A stretch of 8,950 bases of DNA from Planctomycetaceae bacterium. GTDB lineage: Bacteria; Planctomycetota; Planctomycetia; Pirellulales; Pirellulaceae. The position numbers and the translations under genes were made by a program. How positions within the stretch are numbered: the first letter of the stretch is position 1; every line of letters begins with the position of its first letter. The stretch spans positions 1-8,950 of the forward strand of contig DMPQ01000113.1 in assembly GCA_003455945.1 (NCBI GenBank), in the 5' to 3' direction. Positions 6,392 to 8,950 of this stretch are shown one piece after another. The notes beneath the pieces were generated by a model that saw only the letters and a list, made by a program, of their open reading frames with translations, searched no databases and had not been told where the DNA came from.

Positions 6392-7618
6392 ATGCCCGAT
6401 TCGCCGCTTCCGTGCGGGCCCTCGTTTCGGGCCTCGATTGCGGTGGCTGACTCCTCGCCCGACTCGAATCGGACGCCTCTCATGGCCGGCATCGAAGTGA
6501 TTCCCGTTTCGTCGCGGGCGGATCGCAAGCGATTCCTCGAACTCCCTTGGCAGCTCTATCAGGGCGATCCGAACTGGATCCCGCCGCTACGTCAGAACCA
6601 GGCGGAGTTGGTCGGATTCCGCAAGCACCCGTTCTGGGACGATGCCGAAGGACAGGCGTTTCTGGCGGTACGCGACGGCCGACCGGTCGGTCGCGTTCTG
6701 GCCCTCGTCGATCACGGCCACAACCGGTACTACTCCGAGAAGCGAGGCTTCTTCGGCTTCTTCGAGTCGATCGATTCGGACGAGGTGGCGACCGCTCTCT
6801 TCGATGCCGTCCGACGTTTTCATCGGGAACGGGGGATGGAGTTCATCCGGGGCCCGGTCAACCCGTCGATGAACTACGAGTGCGGCCTGCTCATCGACGG
6901 GTTCGATTCGCCGCCGACCTTCATGATGACCTACAACCCGCCCCACTACGCGCGATTGCTCGAGAACCAGGGGTTCGCCAAGGCGCAGGACCTGCTCGCG
7001 TTCTGGGGACATGTCGGCATGATCGAGACGCTCGATCAGAAGCTGAAGTTCGTGTCGAACGAGGCGCAGAAGCGGTTCGGAGTCACCGTGCGGCGGATGG
7101 ATACCCGGAACTTCGCTCGCGAGGTTCGGACCTTCATGGACATCTACAACCGCTCGCTTCCGGGACAGTGGGGCTTCGTGCCGCTGAGCGAAGGGGAACT
7201 CGCCCACATGTCGGCCGGCCTGAAGCATCTGATCATCCCCGAGATGACCAGCATGTGCGAGAAGGACGGCGTTCCGGTCGGCGTCGTCTTCGGACTCCTG
7301 GACTACAACCCGCGCATCCGCCTGATCGACGGTCGACTCTTCCCCTTCGGATTCCTGCGTCTGCTCTGGAAGCGGCGAGCGATCCGCAAGATTCGACTGA
7401 TCAGCACCAACGTCCTGCCGCAGTACCAGGGCTGGGGCCTCGGCCTGGTCCTGCTCGATCGGCTGTTGTCGGACGTGATCGCCTGGGGGATCGAGGAGGT
7501 GGAGTTCTCGTGGGTCCTCGAGACCAACAAGCTCAGCCGCGGTTCGCTCGAGCGAGGTGGCGCGAAGCGGATCAAGACCTATCGGATCTACGATGCGCCG
7601 CTGAACCAGGAGCAGTGA
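6392..7618 (+). CDS. GNAT-fold acyltransferase-like protein, YghO-like
   Basis: The 408-residue product belongs to a long GNAT-superfamily group with two GNAT-like halves, similar in character to the uncharacterised E. coli YghO. Family landmarks are PWQLYQGDPNWIPPLRQNQ (52-70), FFGFFESI (120-127), RGPVNPSMNYECGLLIDGF (153-171), WGFVPLSEGEL (260-270) and a C-terminal acyl-CoA/ACP-binding-type loop VLPQYQGWGLGLVLL (341-355, Q-x-x-G-x-G). No membrane helix is clear. The substrate is unknown; the bacterial ceramide synthase described in Caulobacter is a GNAT-type protein, so transfer of a fatty acyl group is a reasonable hypothesis here. The ATG at 6392 has GGAGG 10 bases upstream. The ATG at 6482 (MAGIEVIPV) sits where family similarity begins but has no Shine-Dalgarno sequence, and the 30 residues between look unconserved. 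It is followed after 6 bases by the KS-like gene, so the two are almost certainly one operon. Confidence 0.8.
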   Translation: MPDSPLPCGPSFRASIAVADSSPDSNRTPLMAGIEVIPVSSRADRKRFLELPWQLYQGDPNWIPPLRQNQAELVGFRKHPFWDDAEGQAFLAVRDGRPVGRVLALVDHGHNRYYSEKRGFFGFFESIDSDEVATALFDAVRRFHRERGMEFIRGPVNPSMNYECGLLIDGFDSPPTFMMTYNPPHYARLLENQGFAKAQDLLAFWGHVGMIETLDQKLKFVSNEAQKRFGVTVRRMDTRNFAREVRTFMDIYNRSLPGQWGFVPLSEGELAHMSAGLKHLIIPEMTSMCEKDGVPVGVVFGLLDYNPRIRLIDGRLFPFGFLRLLWKRRAIRKIRLISTNVLPQYQGWGLGLVLLDRLLSDVIAWGIEEVEFSWVLETNKLSRGSLERGGAKRIKTYRIYDAPLNQEQ

Positions 7619-7624
7619 TCCCCC

Positions 7625-8908
7625 GTGAGTCTTCCGCAGGCCAACGAACGGTCCGCCGCGCCGATCGCGATCACCGGCATCGGGATCGTCTCGCCGTTGG
7701 GAGTCGGGCGGCATGAGACGCTCGAAGCGCTGCGCGCACGGCGGAGCGGCGTGCATGCGGTCGACGGCGAAATCGGACCGTGGCGCCTCGGCTCGTTCGT
7801 TCCCGCCTCGTTCGACGAACGGGAGTGGGTCCAGCCGCGGAAGAGTCTGAAGCTGATGTCGCACGAGATCCGACTCGGAGTCTCGGCCGCCGCGATGGCA
7901 CTGCAGGACGCGGGACTCGCGACGACCGCCGCCGATCCGGATCGGCTGGGAGTCGTGCTCGGCACCGACATCATGCACTGCCCGCCGAGCGAACTGACCG
8001 GCACCTACGCCGGCTGCCGTCACGAGGATGGTCGATTCGACTTCGGCCTGTGGGCCGGAGCTGCCGTGCGCGAGCTCAATCCGCTCTGGATGCTCAAGTA
8101 CCTGCCGAACATGGCGGCGTCGCACATCGCCATCGCGCATGATGCGCGCGGGCCGTCGAATACGTTGGTGCTCGGTGACGTATCGAGTCTGCTCGCGATC
8201 ATCGAAGGGGCCGATATCGTGCGGCGCGGGCGAGCCGATGCGGTGCTGGCCGGAGGGACCGGGAGTCTCCGCAATCCGACGACTCGCCTGTATCACGGCT
8301 TTGCGCATCTGAGTCGACGGTTCGAGACGCCGATCGTCGTGCCGCGCCCGTTCGATCGCGATCGAGACGGGACGGTCTGCGGCGAAGGGGCCGGCATCGT
8401 GCTCCTCGAACGTCTCGATCGCGCGCTCGAGCGAGGGGCTCCGGTCTACGCGACGATCGGCGGTTATGGTCGAAGCATGAAGCATCTTCCCGGACCGGAC
8501 GACGACCGGGCGATTCGCGCGGCGGTCGACGGCGCTCTTCGCGCTGCCGATTGGTCCGTCGACTCGCTCGATCACGTCAACGCGACCGGGCGCGGCACCC
8601 GAGGCGACGATCGTCGCGAGGCGTTGGCGATCCGCGCGTCGCTGGGGGAACTGCCGGTGGTCGCGCCGAGCGCCGCGTTCGGAACGCTCGGAGCGGCGGG
8701 AGGGGCGGTGGAGCTGATCTGCAGTCTCTTGGCGCTGCATGCCGGTTTCCGCCCCGCCGGCCCGCACGTGATCGAACCGGACGAGAGTTGTCCGATCCGT
8801 CCGTGCAACGAACCCGTCTCGCCGAGATCGGGCCGGTTCGTGAAGATCGGCCACGCCTGGACCGGCCAAACCGCCGCCGTCGCCCTCGAAGTCCCCGGCC
8901 TCGGCTGA
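7625..8908 (+). CDS. Beta-ketoacyl-synthase-fold protein lacking the Cys-His-His triad (pseudo-ketosynthase, chain-length-factor-like)
   Basis: The 427-residue product has the FabF/KAS-II length and fold markers: AITGIGIVSPLGVG (15-28), a GPSN segment (176-179), AVLAGGTGS (206-214), RPFDRDRDGTVCGEGAGIVLLE (241-262), HVNATGRGT (317-325) and GAAGGAVELI (356-365). All three catalytic positions are changed: the nucleophile Cys is Asp185 (GAC, 8177-8179), the first His is Thr321 (ACC, 8585-8587) and the second His is Thr354 (ACG, 8684-8686). The C-terminal FGFGG-type gate reads GHAWTGQTA (409-417). By family knowledge such a protein cannot run the usual condensation. KS-beta/chain-length factors of polyketide systems likewise lack the Cys and pair with an active KS. 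The frame is intact, so this is a diverged protein, not a pseudogene. It starts at GTG 6 bases after the GNAT stop; AGGAG lies 12 bases upstream, inside the GNAT gene. An active KS or ACP gene may follow beyond the window. Confidence 0.87.
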   Translation: MSLPQANERSAAPIAITGIGIVSPLGVGRHETLEALRARRSGVHAVDGEIGPWRLGSFVPASFDEREWVQPRKSLKLMSHEIRLGVSAAAMALQDAGLATTAADPDRLGVVLGTDIMHCPPSELTGTYAGCRHEDGRFDFGLWAGAAVRELNPLWMLKYLPNMAASHIAIAHDARGPSNTLVLGDVSSLLAIIEGADIVRRGRADAVLAGGTGSLRNPTTRLYHGFAHLSRRFETPIVVPRPFDRDRDGTVCGEGAGIVLLERLDRALERGAPVYATIGGYGRSMKHLPGPDDDRAIRAAVDGALRAADWSVDSLDHVNATGRGTRGDDRREALAIRASLGELPVVAPSAAFGTLGAAGGAVELICSLLALHAGFRPAGPHVIEPDESCPIRPCNEPVSPRSGRFVKIGHAWTGQTAAVALEVPGLG

Positions 8909-8917
8909 CCATCCCCA

Positions 8918-8942
8918 GTCGCACCGTCTGTCGTCGTGCGAC
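8918..8942 (+). terminator. Hairpin after the KS-like gene, possible terminator
   Basis: GTCGCAC (8918-8924) and GTGCGAC (8936-8942) are perfect 7-base arms around an 11-base loop, starting 10 bases after the stop codon. Its place suggests transcription of the GNAT/KS-like operon ends here, but no T-run follows within the window (the next bases are CGCCCCCG), so it is not a standard intrinsic terminator and may be chance in this TCG-rich DNA. Confidence 0.3.
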
Positions 8943-8950
8943 CGCCCCCG

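Noticed and set aside
6587..8869. A 760-codon open frame on the minus strand opposite the GNAT and KS-like genes
   Set aside because: It runs across two recognisable plus-strand genes and the gap between them, its translation is Arg/His/Asp-rich without motifs, and long antisense frames are expected where the sense strand avoids TTA, CTA and TCA codons.
7625..8908. KS-like gene as a decaying pseudogene because it lacks the catalytic triad
   Set aside because: The frame is open over the full family length, fold motifs such as GEGAGIVLLE and GAAGGAVE are kept, and it is tightly spaced behind the GNAT gene; this fits a diverged functional subunit better.

Overview
The window most likely comes from a member of the Planctomycetota with high GC (roughly 64% by eye). 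Three things suggest this. An exported PQQ-type beta-propeller protein starts its mature part with the phylum's typical 'WPQxxGPNRDG' signature. There is a compact triad of two arrestin-like proteins and a P-loop ATPase, of a kind I associate with planctomycete genomes. Shine-Dalgarno signals are weak or absent at several genes. No rRNA, tRNA, CRISPR array, transposase or phage gene is visible.

Layout. Positions 1-654 hold nothing secure, apart from a possible gene start running off the left edge on the minus strand. Positions 655-2510 (minus) form a two-gene operon: a secreted PQQ-like beta-propeller protein followed by trmL, a SPOUT tRNA wobble 2'-O-methyltransferase, the two overlapping at stop and start. 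A 219-base divergent spacer with a perfect 8-bp GC-rich hairpin follows. Positions 2730-5181 (plus) hold three genes joined by stop/start overlaps (TGATG, then GTGA): a four-helix membrane protein with an arrestin-like domain, a soluble arrestin-like protein with a disordered tail, and a P-loop ATPase. This is the best candidate here for an undescribed system, with a protein on or in the membrane, a soluble partner and an ATPase made as one unit.

Positions 5130-6146 (minus) encode an extended SDR (NAD-dependent epimerase/dehydratase family) whose 3' end overlaps the ATPase gene tail to tail by 52 bases. Divergently from it, 6392-8908 (plus) encode a GNAT-fold acyltransferase-like protein and, 6 bases later, a beta-ketoacyl-synthase-fold protein. 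The latter has lost all three catalytic residues (Cys to Asp, His to Thr, His to Thr), so it is probably a chain-length-factor-like or scaffold subunit rather than a condensing enzyme. SDR, GNAT acyltransferase and pseudo-ketosynthase together suggest lipid or acyl-chain biosynthesis, possibly sphingolipid-like, but the defining enzymes (a serine palmitoyltransferase-like enzyme, an ACP, an active ketosynthase) would have to lie outside the window. A short hairpin follows the last gene.
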